DNA of 34,162 bases from Chloroflexota bacterium (GCA_021806765.1 JAJZQR010000017.1:1-34162); one strand, 5' to 3'. Shown: positions 8,299 to 16,339, counted from the stretch's first letter. Made by a program: numbers and translations. Notes: generated from the sequence alone by a model not told the origin.

Positions 8299-8703
8299 AT
8301 GCCAGTACAGTGGACCCCAGACCTGGCAGTGGGCGTATCACTGATCGACGACCAGCACAAAGAGCTGTTCAAGAGGATCAATCAGCTGTTGGAGGCCAGC
8401 AGCCAGGGCAAGGGCAAAGAGGAGATTGGGAAGCTGATCCAGTTCCTGTCCGACTACGTGGTAACCCACTTTGGGACGGAAGAGAAGGCGATGGTGCAGC
8501 ACGGCTACGGCGGGATCGCCGCCCACAAGGGAGAGCACCTGGCCTTCCTGCGGGATTTTGGCGACCTGGCCAAGAGCTACGAAGCCCAGGGAGCCTCCAC
8601 GTCCCTGGTGATCGCCCTCCAGCGCCGGGTGATCGACTGGCTGAACAACCACATCCGCCAGTCTGACAAGGCCCTGGGCGTCTTCTTGAAGACGAAGCTA
8701 TAG
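8299..8703 (+). CDS. Bacteriohemerythrin
   Basis: A 134-residue single-domain hemerythrin, a four-helix bundle with a non-heme di-iron site that binds O2. All seven ligand positions can be seen: His20 (in DDQH), His57 and Glu61 (THFGTEE), His76 and His80 (AAHKGEH), His118 and Asp123 (NNHIRQSD). The N-terminal PVQWTPDLAVGVSLIDDQHKEL and the C-terminal WLNNHIRQSDKAL are canonical. The gene stands alone, about 200 bases after the YHS gene. Likely roles are O2 storage, scavenging or delivery in a microaerophile or anaerobe. It could help protect oxygen-labile enzymes such as the ferredoxin-dependent oxidoreductase at the other end of the window, but that link is speculation. Confidence 0.92.
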   Translation: MPVQWTPDLAVGVSLIDDQHKELFKRINQLLEASSQGKGKEEIGKLIQFLSDYVVTHFGTEEKAMVQHGYGGIAAHKGEHLAFLRDFGDLAKSYEAQGASTSLVIALQRRVIDWLNNHIRQSDKALGVFLKTKL

Positions 8704-8717
8704 CCGCACCCCCATTC

Positions 8718-8808
8718 TGTAGCCGCAGGCTTTACGCCTGCGCGTAGCTCGTGGTGCAGCAGCCCTTTTCCCACGAGGCGACGCGCATCCATAAAGGATG
8801 CGGCTACA
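8718..8808. repeat. Dispersed TGTAGCCGCA repeat, copy 1
   Basis: The ends TGTAGCCGCA and TGCGGCTACA are exact complements. Inside are smaller hairpins GCAGGC-TTTAC-GCCTGC and GCATCC-ATAAA-GGATGC. Related copies lie at 23381-23406, 31430-31483 and 33904-33994. Confidence 0.75.
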
Positions 8809-8895
8809 GTCGCGCGGCCGCGCGCACCTGTAATGAAGGTTAACAACCTGATCGGGTAATGTATAGGTGGTTCGCGAACCTCCCCCATGGGTCGC

Positions 8896-8948
8896 GGAGT
8901 GGAGGCTTTAGCCGGACGTTCCCCCATTCCGGCCAAAGCCTCCACTCC
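8896..8948. repeat. Palindrome related to 8118-8171
   Basis: GGAGTGGAGGCTTTAGCCGG faces its complement CCGGCCAAAGCCTCCACTCC (one mismatch) across 13 bases. It is in the gene-free 8704-9188 interval. Confidence 0.7.
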
Positions 8949-9011
8949 ACTGAGTGCGTCGTTCCCTAAAGGCGGGTTTATCCGTGCCGCCCGAACGATG
9001 GCTTGGATGGT

Positions 9012-9087
9012 GTAGGGCGGGGCCCTGTGCCCCGCCGCCCGGACGAACGACGTGAGCGTGGCGGCAGGGCAGGGCGCCCTGACCTAC
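9012..9087. repeat. GTAGG...CCTAC element with GC hairpin
   Basis: A GGCGGGGC-CCTGT-GCCCCGCC hairpin (9016-9036) sits inside an element starting GTAGGGC and ending GCCCTGACCTAC. A related GGCGGGGG-TTTAT-CCCCCGCC hairpin follows the beta-subunit gene near 29099. The rest of 8704-9188 holds only the other two palindromes. Confidence 0.5.
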
Positions 9088-9188
9088 GAATCGAAATCAC
9101 CTTGCAGCTATCGAACTCACCGCCTTCGGAGCCTCTCCCCCCTGCTGGCAGGCTTCCTGCTTCTCAGCTTGCCGAGGAGTGGTAGCAG

Positions 9189-10022
9189 GTGATAGGAGAG
9201 GCGATCTACTTTCGCTGGCTGGGGGTAGCCGGCATCGAGTTGAGCACCGGCGAGCAAGTGCTGGCCATCGACCCCTTCTTCAGCCGCCCCCCCTTCCGCC
9301 GGATGTGGTTCGGGCGGGTCGTCCCGGACCGACCGCTGGTGGCCGCCAAGCTGCCACAGTGCGACTTCGTCCTGGTCACCCACTCCCACTGGGACCACTT
9401 GATGGATGTCCCCGAGGTGGTGCGCAACACCGGCGCCCTGGCCCTGGGCTCAGGCAACAGCTGTCGGTTGCTCTCCATCCTGGGAACCCCCCAGGAGCAG
9501 ACTCGCCAGATCCACGCTGGCGACGACTTCTCTCTGGGGGAGTTTCGGATCCATGTCCTCCCGGCCAGCCGTGGTACCGCCCTACAACAGCCGATCTTCG
9601 CGGGCGTGCTGCCCCAAGAGTTGCGCCCGCCGCTCCGAATTCGGGACTACCGGATGGACCTCAACTTCAGCTTCCTGATCGACGTGGGGGGATACCGGCT
9701 GCTGGACTGGAACAGTGAGGACCCGGAGCCGGCTGTCCCGGCTGACGTCCTGTTTGTTGGGCCTCAGAGGAGCCGCCAGTACTACGACGCCCTTCTCCGG
9801 CAGGTGCGGCCCCGAATGGTCATCCCGATCCACTGGGACGACTTCTTCCGGCCCCTGTCCAAACCGCTACGCCCCATCTTCGCACCGCCCGCCTGGGCCT
9901 TCCCACCCCTGCGAACCCTGAACCTGGCCGAGTTCAGGCACACGCTCCAGCGGGTCGCGCCCACCACCAAGCTGTTCCTTCCGGAGATCTTCCGTCCCTA
10001 CAAGCTCGATCACGTGATCTGA
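9189..10022 (+). CDS. Metallo-beta-lactamase-fold hydrolase (UlaG/RomA-like)
   Basis: A 277-residue protein with the metal-binding signature THSHWDH (HxHxDH), preceded by LAIDPFF and CDFVLV. A second histidine is in IPIHWDD near the C-terminus. It resembles the UlaG/NAPE-PLD-like group of MBL-fold proteins (beginning FRWLGVAGIEL and then an early DP). The substrate is unknown. It starts with GTG at 9189 with GAGGAG about 9 bases upstream. Its stop overlaps the stop of the convergent phzF-like gene by 13 bases. No linked pathway is evident; it stands alone on the plus strand after a repeat-filled gap. Confidence 0.8.
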   Translation: MIGEAIYFRWLGVAGIELSTGEQVLAIDPFFSRPPFRRMWFGRVVPDRPLVAAKLPQCDFVLVTHSHWDHLMDVPEVVRNTGALALGSGNSCRLLSILGTPQEQTRQIHAGDDFSLGEFRIHVLPASRGTALQQPIFAGVLPQELRPPLRIRDYRMDLNFSFLIDVGGYRLLDWNSEDPEPAVPADVLFVGPQRSRQYYDALLRQVRPRMVIPIHWDDFFRPLSKPLRPIFAPPAWAFPPLRTLNLAEFRHTLQRVAPTTKLFLPEIFRPYKLDHVI

Positions 10023-10978
10023 GCGTCGATCTCGAACCACCGTTGGTCCGCCAGAACCACCGAGGTGTGCGGGACCTCTATGGTCCCCTCGCTAACCCGC
10101 ACGCAGCGGCCACCAACCCGGGCCGCGGTGATCTCCCCTCGGGCCTTGTCGGCCTCCACCTGAAGCAGGCTGGGGCGTCCCATCTCGAACCCCTGCTCCA
10201 CCTGCCAGCGGAGGGTCCCCTCCGGCCTGGGATCTCGCACCCCAAGGTAGCCGGCCAGCGCCGCGGCCGCGGCTCCGGTAGCCGGATCCTCCCTCAGACC
10301 TATGGATGGGGAGAACATGCGGGCCCGCACGGTGGATCCCGGCAGTTCGGCATCGTAGGTGAAGATGTACGGTTTGGGAGCCCAGTAGGGGGCCAGATGG
10401 CGCTCCCAGGCCGTAGGGTTCACCCGTATCCTGGTCAGGACCGAGCGGTCCCTCACCGGCACGAAGAGGAAGGGGTTTCCACAGGAGACCGCCTGGGGGC
10501 TGCTCTCGCCGGTAAGCAGATCCGCGGGCTTCAGGGAGAGGGTCTCGGCGATGGCCTCCAGGGAGGGAGGCGGGGGTCCGAACTCGGGGAGCTTGGCCGC
10601 CGAGAGCGTGGCCGACACCGGCTCTCCTCGCTCGGCCTGGATGGTTACGGAGACCGGGCCCACCTTCTCTTCCAGCACTATCGTGGTGGTATCCCCCTGC
10701 AGATCCACCTCCCCCAGAGAGGCCAGCAGGAAGGCGGTGCCGACGGTGGGATGGCCGGCGAAGGGGAGTTCGCTGGTCGGAGTGAAGATCCGCGCTCGCC
10801 GGGTGTGGTCCCGCTCCTCGGGAGGAAAAACGAAGGCGGTCTCGGAGAGATTGAACTCTCGGGCAATCTGGAGCATCTGCTCCGCATCCAATCCCCGGGC
10901 ATCGGGAAGGACGGCCAGCGGATTGCCGCCGAAGGCCCTATCGGTGAAGACGTCCAGGGTGTAGAAGGGATAGCGCAT
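10010..10978 (-). CDS. PhzF-family isomerase/epimerase-like protein
   Basis: A 322-residue member of the PhzF/YddE family with a diaminopimelate-epimerase-like fold. The N-terminal YPFYTLDVFTDRAFGGNPLAV, the catalytic Glu in NLSETAFV, the FTPTSELPFAGHPTVGTAFLL block and the C-terminal EDPATGAAAAALAGYL are all typical. Members isomerise small metabolites; the actual substrate of most is unknown, and no phenazine genes are present. ATG 10978 is preferred over the longer frame because AAGGAGG lies 8 bases before it. It is last in a minus-strand run dinB-tag-phzF, 64 bases after tag. Its 3' end overlaps the convergent MBL gene. Confidence 0.9.
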   Translation of the reverse strand: MRYPFYTLDVFTDRAFGGNPLAVLPDARGLDAEQMLQIAREFNLSETAFVFPPEERDHTRRARIFTPTSELPFAGHPTVGTAFLLASLGEVDLQGDTTTIVLEEKVGPVSVTIQAERGEPVSATLSAAKLPEFGPPPPSLEAIAETLSLKPADLLTGESSPQAVSCGNPFLFVPVRDRSVLTRIRVNPTAWERHLAPYWAPKPYIFTYDAELPGSTVRARMFSPSIGLREDPATGAAAAALAGYLGVRDPRPEGTLRWQVEQGFEMGRPSLLQVEADKARGEITAARVGGRCVRVSEGTIEVPHTSVVLADQRWFEIDAQIT

Positions 10979-11042
10979 GGGCCGAACCTCCTTCAAAACC
11001 GTGCAGACACTGAGTGGCGCATCACGCGTACAAGGCCCCTCG

Positions 11043-11609
11043 CTACATCGCCGCAAGCTGCTGGTGCCGGAAACAGCTCACCAGGTGGTCGTTGACGAGT
11101 CCCACCGCCTGGAGGTGGGAGTAGACCACCGTGGGTCCCAGAAAGGTGAAGCCCCGGCGCCGCAGGTCCTTGCTGACCTCCTCTGAGAGGGGGGTGCTGG
11201 CCGGGATCTCGGCCAGGGTATGCCACTCATTGCGAACCGGCTTGCCGTCCACAAAGCGCCAGAGGTACCGGTCGAAGCTGCCGAACTCCCCCTGGACCTC
11301 CAGGAACCGGGCAGCGTTGTTGATGGAAGCCTGGATCTTCCGGAGGTTCCTGACGATGGTCGGGTTCTCCATTAGCTGCTCCACCTCCCGATCGCCGTAG
11401 CGGGCGACCACCTCCGGGTCGAAACCGGCGTAGGCCCTCCGGTAGCCCTCCCGCTTCCGCAGGATGGTGATCCAGCTGAGCCCCGCCTGGGCGGACTCCA
11501 GCAGCAGGAACTCGAACTGCTTCCGATCGTCGTGGGCGGGAACCCCCCACTCCTCGTCGTGGTACCGGACGTACAGGTCGTCGGTACCGCACCAGGGACA
11601 CCTATCCAT
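11043..11609 (-). CDS. tag: DNA-3-methyladenine glycosylase I
   Basis: A 188-residue Tag-family base-excision glycosylase that removes 3-methyladenine from alkylated DNA. It opens with RCPWCGTDDLYVRYHDEEWGVP. Cys4 and His17 supply zinc ligands, completed near the C-terminus by His and Cys in NDHLVSCF. The LLLESAQAGLSWITILRKREGYRRAYAGFDP segment is the diagnostic core, with the catalytic Glu in LLLESAQAGLSW. The length is normal. It lies 46 bases after the dinB-like gene on the same strand, and the pairing with a DinB-family protein may reflect a small DNA-damage or detoxification unit. Confidence 0.94.
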   Translation of the reverse strand: MDRCPWCGTDDLYVRYHDEEWGVPAHDDRKQFEFLLLESAQAGLSWITILRKREGYRRAYAGFDPEVVARYGDREVEQLMENPTIVRNLRKIQASINNAARFLEVQGEFGSFDRYLWRFVDGKPVRNEWHTLAEIPASTPLSEEVSKDLRRRGFTFLGPTVVYSHLQAVGLVNDHLVSCFRHQQLAAM

Positions 11610-11655
11610 CTACCCTCCTGACCTCAACTGTTCGTCGGCAGCGAAGCGGTGAAAT

Positions 11656-12135
11656 CTACCACCGGATCGCCGCCCGGATCTGAGCAATCTGCTGAAGGTG
11701 GTTCTCCCCGTGGCCCACGAAGGTGGAGAGCAGGCTGTCCAGGGTCAGCAGTCCGGCCTCCAGGTGCACCCCCGATCGCTGCCAGGCGGACTCCGGCAGC
11801 CCCTCCAGCAACGAGGACCACCGTTCGTGGAGCCCCCTCAGGATCTCCAGGGAGGGATCGATGGGAACCCGAGTGGTGTCGGGAAGCTCGGCCCACCTCT
11901 CCTGATCGTAGGGCTTCAGGATCGGCTTCTCCTCGGTGAGGACCAGCTTCATCCGGATGAAGCCGTTCATGTGGGCGTCGGCCAGGTGATGGACCACCTG
12001 CCGCACCGACCACTCCCCATCACCCCCCGGCTCGTCCATCTGAACCTCGCTGAGACCCCCTACGGCCGATTCCAACCGGGCCGGGAACTCCCGAATCCTG
12101 GCGACCATCTCCCGCCGCTCCGCTGCTGTAGCCAC
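11656..12135 (-). CDS. DinB/YfiT-family putative metal-dependent hydrolase or thiol transferase
   Basis: A 159-residue four-helix-bundle protein of the DinB superfamily. The three histidines expected to bind a divalent metal are visible in VRQVVHHLADAH and in GHGENHLQQI. Trp-Ser-Val-Arg-Gln-Val-Val-His is the usual start of the metal helix. GTG 12135 is chosen because GGAGGG lies about 5 bases before it and upstream residues look non-coding. Family members include bacillithiol S-transferases and mycothiol-dependent enzymes, but most are uncharacterised. It is first in the dinB-tag-phzF run. Confidence 0.82.
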   Translation of the reverse strand: MATAAERREMVARIREFPARLESAVGGLSEVQMDEPGGDGEWSVRQVVHHLADAHMNGFIRMKLVLTEEKPILKPYDQERWAELPDTTRVPIDPSLEILRGLHERWSSLLEGLPESAWQRSGVHLEAGLLTLDSLLSTFVGHGENHLQQIAQIRAAIRW

Positions 12136-12353
12136 GAGGACCCTCCTTCCCTTCCTGCAGGGCCAGGGCTCGGCCCCACTCTCGACGACGGTCTTCAAAG
12201 GCTGCCGAACGGCAGCATCGACCATTTTACCGCCTCAGCGCAACAAGCGATAAGAACTGGATCGCGAGGCTCTCCTGAACGCTGCTTTCGCTGTGAAAGG
12301 AAGCGGCGATTGCGGTAGAATGCGCCACACCCCGGCATTTTCCCAAGGAGAGA

Positions 12354-13088
12354 GTGGAGTTGGAGGCCTGCGGAACCCTGGCTGCCACGACAGAGGAGAA
12401 GGACCGTATCGCCCCCGGCCTGCGCCGGGGGATGCGGGATTCCGTCTCCCTGCTGCTGGGCTTCTTCCCCCTGGGGGCGGCCTTCGGGATCGCCGCCCGC
12501 CAGTACGGCTTCTCGGCCCTGGAGGCCAGCCTGATGTCGCTGCTGGTGTACGCCGGTGCCAGCCAGTTCATCGGCATCGCCCTGATCGCTACGGGGGCCG
12601 GCCTCCTGGAGGTGGCCATCACCACCTTCTTCGTGAACCTGCGCCACGCCCTGATGAGCGCCTCCCTGGCCGTCTACCTGCGCAACCTGCCCCGGGGGCT
12701 GCTCTCCCTGCTGGCCTTCCAGATCACCGACGAGACCTTCGGCCTCTCCATCACCCGCTTCGCCCGGGGCGAGGCCAACCGCTGGTACCTGCTGGGGGCC
12801 AACCTGGTCACCTACACTACCTGGAACGTGGGCACCCTGGCGGGATACCTGGCCGGCGAACTGCTGCCCCCCATCGTTCGGGACGCCATGGCCTTCGCCC
12901 TACCGGCGGTGTTCATCTCCCTGCTGGTGATGTCCTGCCGGGATCGGGTCACCGTGGCCGTGGCGCTCTTCTCCTCCGCCCTGTCGGTGGGACTCTACCT
13001 GGGACAGATCAACTCGGGCAACGTGATCCTGGTCGGGCTGGCCGGGGCAACCCTGGGGATGGTGCTGGAGCGATGGCAGACAGAGTAG
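12354..13088 (+). CDS. azlC: AzlC-family branched-chain amino acid exporter large subunit
   Basis: A 244-residue integral membrane protein. The residues SVSLLLGFFPLGAAFGIAARQYGFSALEASLMSLLVYAGASQFIGIALI are the canonical AzlC opening, followed by FFVNLRHALMSASLAVYLR and the ITDETFGLS motif. With AzlD it exports leucine/valine/isoleucine or analogues. The start at GTG 12354 is close to AAGGAGA (only 3-4 bases); TTG 12360 is an alternative. The 3' end overlaps azlD by 16 bases, showing translational coupling. A TAGAAT box at 12316-12321 may be the -10 of its promoter, without a good -35. Confidence 0.93.
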   Translation: MELEACGTLAATTEEKDRIAPGLRRGMRDSVSLLLGFFPLGAAFGIAARQYGFSALEASLMSLLVYAGASQFIGIALIATGAGLLEVAITTFFVNLRHALMSASLAVYLRNLPRGLLSLLAFQITDETFGLSITRFARGEANRWYLLGANLVTYTTWNVGTLAGYLAGELLPPIVRDAMAFALPAVFISLLVMSCRDRVTVAVALFSSALSVGLYLGQINSGNVILVGLAGATLGMVLERWQTE

Positions 13089-13393
13089 CCTTCGTGGTGG
13101 CAATGATGCTGGCCACCTATCCGGTCCGGCTGGCGCCGCTGCTGGCCCTTTCGGCCAGGAAGCTCCCGGAGCCGCTGGTGCGGTGGCTCCGCTACGTGCC
13201 GCCGGCCGTCTTCGCCGCCCTGGTGTTCCCCGGGCTGCTGCTGCGGAACGGGCAGCCCGCCGTCACCCCCACCAACGGCTACCTGTGGGCCGGCGCCGCC
13301 ACCTTCGTCGTGGCCCTGGCCACCCGGAACCTCTCCAAGGCCGTGGCGGCGGGGATCGCGGTGGCGCTGCTGACCGCGCTGTTTCTCCACTGA
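13073..13393 (+). CDS. azlD: AzlD-family branched-chain amino acid exporter small subunit
   Basis: A 106-residue hydrophobic protein with about three to four membrane segments, the small partner of AzlC. VVAMMLATYPVRLAPLLAL matches the AzlD opening (usually TYxxRxLP), then LVRWLRYVPPAVFAALVFPGLLL and the C-terminal FVVALATRNLSKAVAAGIAVALL are typical. ATG 13073 lies inside the end of azlC, giving a 16-base overlap and a frame change. The GNAT gene follows after 17 bases, so the three probably form one transcript. Confidence 0.9.
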   Translation: MADRVAFVVAMMLATYPVRLAPLLALSARKLPEPLVRWLRYVPPAVFAALVFPGLLLRNGQPAVTPTNGYLWAGAATFVVALATRNLSKAVAAGIAVALLTALFLH

Positions 13394-13410
13394 CTGAGGG
13401 AGCTAGAGAG

Positions 13411-13884
13411 ATGGATCCTTCCTTCACCCTACGAGAAGCCACCACCGAGGACATACCGCTGCTGGTCCGGCACCGGCGGCTGATGTTCGAGAGCATGGGG
13501 TTTGCGGACCAGGCCCGCAACGACGCCATGGACGTGGAGGTGGCAACCTACCTGACCGAGGCGGTTCCCAGCGGGGAATACCGCGCCTGGATAGCCACTA
13601 CCCCTGAGGGGGTGACAGTGGGCGGGATCGGCTTGATCCTGATCCAGATAGCAGCGAGTCCCCGCAACCTGCGAGGCCGCTACGCATACCTGATGAGCCT
13701 GTACGTGGAGCCGGAGTATCGGAGGAAGGGTATGGCCAGGGCACTGGTGGAGCGGACCATCGCGTGGGCGCGGGAGCAGGGCATCGTCGAGGTACGGCTC
13801 CACGCCTCCGACCAGGGCCGCCCCCTGTACGAGGGGATCGGCTTCCGCCAGACCAACGAGATGCGGATGATGTTGGGAGACTGA
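13411..13884 (+). CDS. GNAT-family N-acetyltransferase
   Basis: A 157-residue acetyl-CoA-dependent acetyltransferase. It opens FTLREATTEDIPLLVRHRR, as in many GNATs. Motif A is LYVEPEYRRKGMARALVERTIAWAREQG, with RRKGMA as the pyrophosphate-binding loop, and motif B ends RPLYEGIGFRQTNEMRM. The substrate is unknown. It follows azlC-azlD by 17 bases. Its last 12 codons and stop make up most of a 39-bp sequence that recurs with two mismatches 2.56 kb downstream. That marks the left edge of a lower-GC cassette, so the gene's 3' end appears to be an insertion or duplication boundary. The gene itself looks intact. Confidence 0.88.
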   Translation: MDPSFTLREATTEDIPLLVRHRRLMFESMGFADQARNDAMDVEVATYLTEAVPSGEYRAWIATTPEGVTVGGIGLILIQIAASPRNLRGRYAYLMSLYVEPEYRRKGMARALVERTIAWAREQGIVEVRLHASDQGRPLYEGIGFRQTNEMRMMLGD

Positions 13885-13888
13885 AGGG
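13850..13888 (+). repeat. 39-bp direct repeat, left copy (3' end of GNAT gene)
   Basis: Matches 16413-16451 at 37 of 39 positions (differences at 13878 and 13880). It encodes the QTNEMRMMLGD ending and stop of the GNAT gene. It is a candidate left boundary (attL-like) of the 2.56-kb cassette. Confidence 0.75.
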
Positions 13889-13899
13889 GTGAGGAACCC

Positions 13900-14667
13900 T
13901 CAGGGCTGGATTGGGCCGTGAGGTTGGTTGAACTTCAGACAGTGGCGGTAGAAATCCCGCAAGGAGCGAGCAGAGACCGGATCTTTTCCCTCGATTTGGC
14001 CCAGGATCGACTCCCAACTGAGACAGTCCACATTAGTCCGTTCGAAGGCAGAAAGGAAACTCTCCCGAAACCATCGATCCTTCTCCCCCTGATAGCCCGC
14101 CACCCGCCTCCGGACCTTGGCTAACATGCCCGCCCTGTCCACCTCCTGAGTAAAGACCCCTCTGTCGATCTGGCTTTCCGGCGCAATGACGTAGAAGCCC
14201 AGGGAGGAGCGCTCGGTATCACGCCATCCGGCCCGCTCCAGCACCTCGGCTATGCATGCTACACTTCTGGCGGCCTGGTCGAAGTAGGGCGCATTCGTAA
14301 CGCCGTGGGAGAGGGCACTGAACAGCTTGGCCTCGATCACCACCAACTGGGTGCCGTTGGCAGACAGGACCAGATCACCTTTCCCCGAGCCCCCAATCTG
14401 GAAGTGTCCGATGGCCCCGTCAGCGTGGGTGTAGGACTCCGCCAGCTTGTCGCCCCGCCATCGAGCCAGGAAGGGCAGAGGCAGCAGTGCCTCGGAGAAC
14501 CATCGGGCACCTGGACCAAAAGAGAGCGGATGCGAGTCCGCTGGCTGCCGGGAGAACCAGTCCAAGACAAGCCGTAGCATCCAGCCCTCGTTGAACAACT
14601 GCGTCGGCTGGAGCAAAGACTCTCGAGTCCCGCAGGTTTGGAGGATCGCAAGCAAGCGGTCGAGCAT
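13900..14667 (-). CDS. PD-(D/E)XK nuclease-superfamily-like protein
   Basis: A 255-residue protein of unknown function, read on the minus strand inside the cassette. The stretch GKGDLVLSANGTQLVVIEAK gives Asp98, then Glu112-Ala-Lys114, the D...ExK catalytic pattern of PD-(D/E)XK nucleases. The hydrophobic VVIEAK strand is typical of restriction and repair nucleases. The N-terminal half is helical (LLAILQTCGTRESLLQPTQLFNEGWMLRLVL) and could bind DNA or a partner. No methyltransferase or helicase lies nearby. Codon use and GC seem less extreme than in the flanking genes. A structure prediction would settle whether Asp98, Glu112 and Lys114 come together. Confidence 0.55.
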   Translation of the reverse strand: MLDRLLAILQTCGTRESLLQPTQLFNEGWMLRLVLDWFSRQPADSHPLSFGPGARWFSEALLPLPFLARWRGDKLAESYTHADGAIGHFQIGGSGKGDLVLSANGTQLVVIEAKLFSALSHGVTNAPYFDQAARSVACIAEVLERAGWRDTERSSLGFYVIAPESQIDRGVFTQEVDRAGMLAKVRRRVAGYQGEKDRWFRESFLSAFERTNVDCLSWESILGQIEGKDPVSARSLRDFYRHCLKFNQPHGPIQP

Positions 14668-14809
14668 CGACTTTCCTCCGCAAGACTACACATCCGCTGC
14701 TGGCCATAGGCCACAAAGCAAGGCATATCCGCCATCAGTATCGAGACTGTCGCAAGGATTGCCCGAAGCGGGCACTCATCCGGGCAAACGCCGCCCTCAG
14801 CAGAAGGGT

Positions 14810-15412
14810 TCAACTGATTGCAGAAATGTAGCGAAAACCGTCTCTAAAGCTGAACAGGAGCCTGCAGTTGTGCTTGCTGAGCGTCTCGATAATGTCGGGA
14901 TCACCGAAGTCGTGCGTATTCCTGGTGATGAAGCAACTCTGTTCCCTCGACCGAACTTGAACGTGGTCCAGAACCGAGGCATAGACAATCGGGTCCTGAG
15001 GAGACAGACCTTGGCTCGCACGGCAGGTGGAAGCTGACGACAGAATCTTTGAGTCAAGGGGTATCACATGCGAAAGATTGAAGAGACGCTGCAAGGTTCG
15101 ATCGAGACGCTCCTTCTCGTCATCTGCGCTTCTTACCATGAGTGATGTTACTTCCGTCATAGCTTCCCGCTGTTCATGATACGACTGGGTCCGCGCCAGT
15201 TGCCCGAACTCCGCCAGCAACTCTTTATGCAACTGGATTCGGCGCTTGTGGCGCCGCGTCAGCGTTTCGTATGGCTCTACCATGGAGAAAGCCGGAATGA
15301 CTAGCTCAACCTTGCCTTGCTCGCATAGGTGGACTATGCGATCGCAGTCCCCTGCTTCTTCCTGCAGAAGCGCGATCTCGAGTATAAAGTTTGTCTCCAC
15401 ATACAAAATCAA
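14810..15412 (-). CDS. PIN-domain-like putative ribonuclease
   Basis: A 200-residue protein beginning MILYVETNFILEIALLQEEA. This is the PIN-domain opening, with an acidic residue (Glu6, where Asp is usual) followed by Thr-Asn. Further conserved-type acidic positions are in PAFSMVEPYETL and GLSPQDPIVYASVLDH, and the C-terminal CFITRNTHDFGDPDI resembles the last PIN strand (the xTxNxxDF pattern). PIN proteins cut RNA, often as toxins. It is longer than a typical VapC (about 130), with a charged helical insert (about 75-120). Its start overlaps the stop of the upstream nuclease-like gene by 4 bases (ATGA type), so the two are co-translated. No small antitoxin is recognisable. Confidence 0.62.
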   Translation of the reverse strand: MILYVETNFILEIALLQEEAGDCDRIVHLCEQGKVELVIPAFSMVEPYETLTRRHKRRIQLHKELLAEFGQLARTQSYHEQREAMTEVTSLMVRSADDEKERLDRTLQRLFNLSHVIPLDSKILSSASTCRASQGLSPQDPIVYASVLDHVQVRSREQSCFITRNTHDFGDPDIIETLSKHNCRLLFSFRDGFRYISAIS

Positions 15413-15867
15413 ACTTCTACCTCATACTGAATCCGTCCCCCTTTAATCGCGTCTAATAGTCCGGATCCAGCAATCCAAGCCTCGCCCTGGCTTAGGCCAG
15501 AGGGCAAGTCAGGTCGTTGAACAAGATCCTGAAGCCAAGACGCAACGAGTAGCTCAAATGCCCGGCCACTGACCTTGTCCAGAGACAGCCCGTCTCTCTC
15601 GTAATAGGCGGCGAGAACCTGGCCAGCGTCAATTTCATACGTGGGAGGGAGATCCCGCGGATCCTCCGTCGCTCCCTTCCAGAGGTAGAAGCGATCTGGC
15701 AGCGCTAGCAAGAAGTACTCGGCCTCTGGAAGCGTGCCGTGCACTGCAAGGTTTCTCCGCATCTTCGCTGCCCATTCGGCAGTAGTTCCAAGCTTGTTCT
15801 TTACTTCTATGGCTAAGGAGGGCTGACCTGATGTGCTGAACACAATGATATCTGTGTGACTTGACAT
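15409..15867 (-). CDS. PD-(D/E)XK-like protein translationally coupled to the PIN protein
   Basis: A 152-residue protein opening SSHTDIIVFSTSGQPSLAIEVKNK. Asp6 and Glu21-Val-Lys23 fit the core D...ExK of PD-(D/E)XK proteins, which here lies unusually close to the N-terminus. Then come FLLALPDRFYLWKG and a helical C-terminal half. This layout resembles REase-like accessory proteins that judge whether data or DNA is foreign, but the family is not recognised. GAGGGAAC lies just before the ATG at 15867. It overlaps the PIN gene by 4 bases. It could equally be a degraded nuclease lacking its N-terminal helix. Confidence 0.5.
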   Translation of the reverse strand: MSSHTDIIVFSTSGQPSLAIEVKNKLGTTAEWAAKMRRNLAVHGTLPEAEYFLLALPDRFYLWKGATEDPRDLPPTYEIDAGQVLAAYYERDGLSLDKVSGRAFELLVASWLQDLVQRPDLPSGLSQGEAWIAGSGLLDAIKGGRIQYEVEV

Positions 15868-15917
15868 TGTTCCCTCGGCTTTCTTGAGACACTGAAGGAA
15901 TCATGAAGAGACTAGCC

Positions 15918-16148
15918 CTACTTGCTGGCGAGAACCCCGAGACCCGCCAGACATACCTTCTCATTCAAGGCGCAATTGTACCACTTCGCTTCGAACAGGT
16001 AGTCCGTCCCATCGAGAGTGAACGCGCCGTCGATCTGTTCGCCGACTAGCCTGAATGATGCTTTTGGGTCAAGATCAAACAACGCAAATAGCTCCCTCCT
16101 CAACTGCACCAACGAGTAGCCGCGACGTCGGGGAGACTCAGTGAGCAA
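15918..16148 (-). pseudogene. Truncated Mrr-like restriction endonuclease fragment
   Basis: A 76-residue frame with LVQLRRELFALFDLDPKASF followed by GEQIDGAFTLDGTDYLFEAK. This is close to the start of Mrr/REase-like proteins in which GEQIDG, Asp40 and Glu53-Ala-Lys55 form the catalytic core. Full members usually continue for more than 100 residues after EAKW, but here the frame ends about 20 residues later in CALNEKVCLAGLGVLASK. The start is a TTG with no good ribosome-binding site. It is best read as the 5' remnant of a nuclease gene cut off within the cassette. A functional small protein is less likely. Confidence 0.45.
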
Positions 16149-16339
16149 GCTGTGTCAGAGTACACAAGCATGCTGATGATTCATGCTATGTCGCGTGCGC
16201 ACACGCGTCAAGTAGCGGTGGCAACAGATGAGAGATTCCACGCAATCTCACTCCTGTCAGGTGTCTCCCGTGCAGCCATCTCGGCAGCCAAAGTCTCTGC
16301 CACCTAGTTTCCCATCCACTACGTTCGCAAGAGGGACGC

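Noticed and set aside
10010..10978. Phenazine biosynthesis based on the PhzF homologue
   Set aside because: PhzF-family proteins are widespread and no other phenazine gene is nearby.
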